Shown here piece by piece: positions 63,783-64,000 of a stretch of DNA of 64,000 nt. The translations under genes and the position numbers were made by a program. Positions within the stretch are counted from its first letter, which is position 1. Each line of letters opens with the position of its first letter. The DNA lies in assembly GCF_010994275.1 (NCBI RefSeq), contig NZ_WMCD01000013.1, forward strand, positions 57,362 to 121,361, read 5' to 3'. The notes beneath the pieces were generated by a model. That model ran no database searches. It saw only the letters and a program-made list of their open reading frames with translations, and was not told where the DNA came from. The DNA comes from Cyclobacterium jeungdonense. GTDB lineage: Bacteria; Bacteroidota; Bacteroidia; Cytophagales; Cyclobacteriaceae.

Positions 63783-64000
63783 TTAAGCTACCTGGCGCTT
63801 ATTATTTTGCTTCCTGATTTTGTTGAACCAGTTTGATGGTGGCCCCCTTTGGTCGAAACATGCCACTGTATGCAGTTCTCCGGTCTTGCAAAAAGGGCAC
63901 CTTCTGAGCAGGGAAGCTGGTGTTATCCCTACTTCTATTATAACCTGACCGATCTGACTGTCGATATTGACTTTGTGGGTAGCCTTGAAGGCACTGGCCA
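63783..64000 (-). mobile_element. C-terminal part of an IS91-family transposase (runs off the window)
   Basis: The minus frame that ends in TAA at 63783 encodes VRSCPFCKTG-like text: RRCPFCKTGELHTVACFDQR, then GPPSNW and a basic tail KIRKQNNKRQVA. The C-P-x-C-x-x-G followed by F-x-x-R-G-P-P is the C-terminal signature of IS91-type (Y2) transposases. The coding region continues beyond base 64000. The 350 bases between it and the unknown gene at 63364 contain a GGCTG/CAGCC hairpin (63549-63561) that could belong to the element's end, but no gene. Confidence 0.72.

Overview
The window looks like a chromosomal segment of a marine or soil Bacteroidota, most likely Cytophagales (Cyclobacteriaceae-like). 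The evidence is a SusC/SusD pair, a DUF5686 protein with a CarboxypepD_reg-like domain, abundant Sec and lipoprotein signals, start codons preceded by A-rich leaders instead of Shine-Dalgarno boxes, DUF4221 and DUF1569 genes, and a CzcA-type RND pump fused to a TolC-like domain. No rRNA, tRNA or CRISPR array was seen.

Layout. 1-5.7 kb: a Na+/solute symporter with a clear terminator, a cluster of covarying hairpins, a DUF5686 outer-membrane protein and an alpha/beta hydrolase. 5.7-8.1 kb: a degraded region with a frameshifted and truncated DUF4221 gene, a DUF559 endonuclease gene between C/G-run repeats, and an antitoxin-like remnant. 8.1-31.8 kb: a carbohydrate-utilisation region with a TIM-barrel isomerase/epimerase, a GDPD, an FAD oxidoreductase, a LacI regulator with a palindromic operator, then SusC, SusD, sulfatase, unknown lipoprotein, FMN-binding protein, secreted FAD oxidoreductase, symporter, second cytoplasmic-type FAD oxidoreductase and a GH9-like protein, all on one strand with short gaps. 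32-34 kb: a Uma2 remnant, a small membrane protein and an alginate-lyase-family protein. 34-42 kb: a P-type ATPase, three DUF1569 copies (one intact, one frameshifted, one remnant), a CrtO-like protein and a LOV histidine kinase coupled to a response regulator/kinase. 42-54 kb: a propeller/toroid protein, a truncated AraC, a heavy-metal RND system, an amidohydrolase, a small monooxygenase-like protein and an adhesin-like lipoprotein. 54-64 kb: a penicillin-acylase-like lipoprotein, cydAB, an SMP-30 lactonase, a Tat-exported enolase-superfamily enzyme, a small monooxygenase, an unknown gene pair and the C-terminus of an IS91-type transposase.

How the genes work together. The 13.8-31.8 kb operon reads as a LacI-controlled locus for import and breakdown of a probably sulfated glycan or glycoside. 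It is unusually rich in flavoproteins: three related PF12831-type FAD enzymes, plus one membrane-anchored protein with an ApbE-type flavinylation motif. I infer an oxidative sugar-catabolism branch that passes electrons to the membrane; the substrate cannot be read from sequence.

The most unexpected signal is a repeat of about 90 bp found four times (4.8, 46.0, 46.1 and 60.1 kb). Each copy keeps an open frame of 24-36 codons starting MKSSM or MNSSM, and its end abuts the start codon of the next unit or gene on the same strand. At two loci it forms a chain with ATGA overlap or 4-7 nt stop-to-start spacing between real genes, as expected for translational coupling.

All calls rest on reading translations and motifs by eye; no database search was run.
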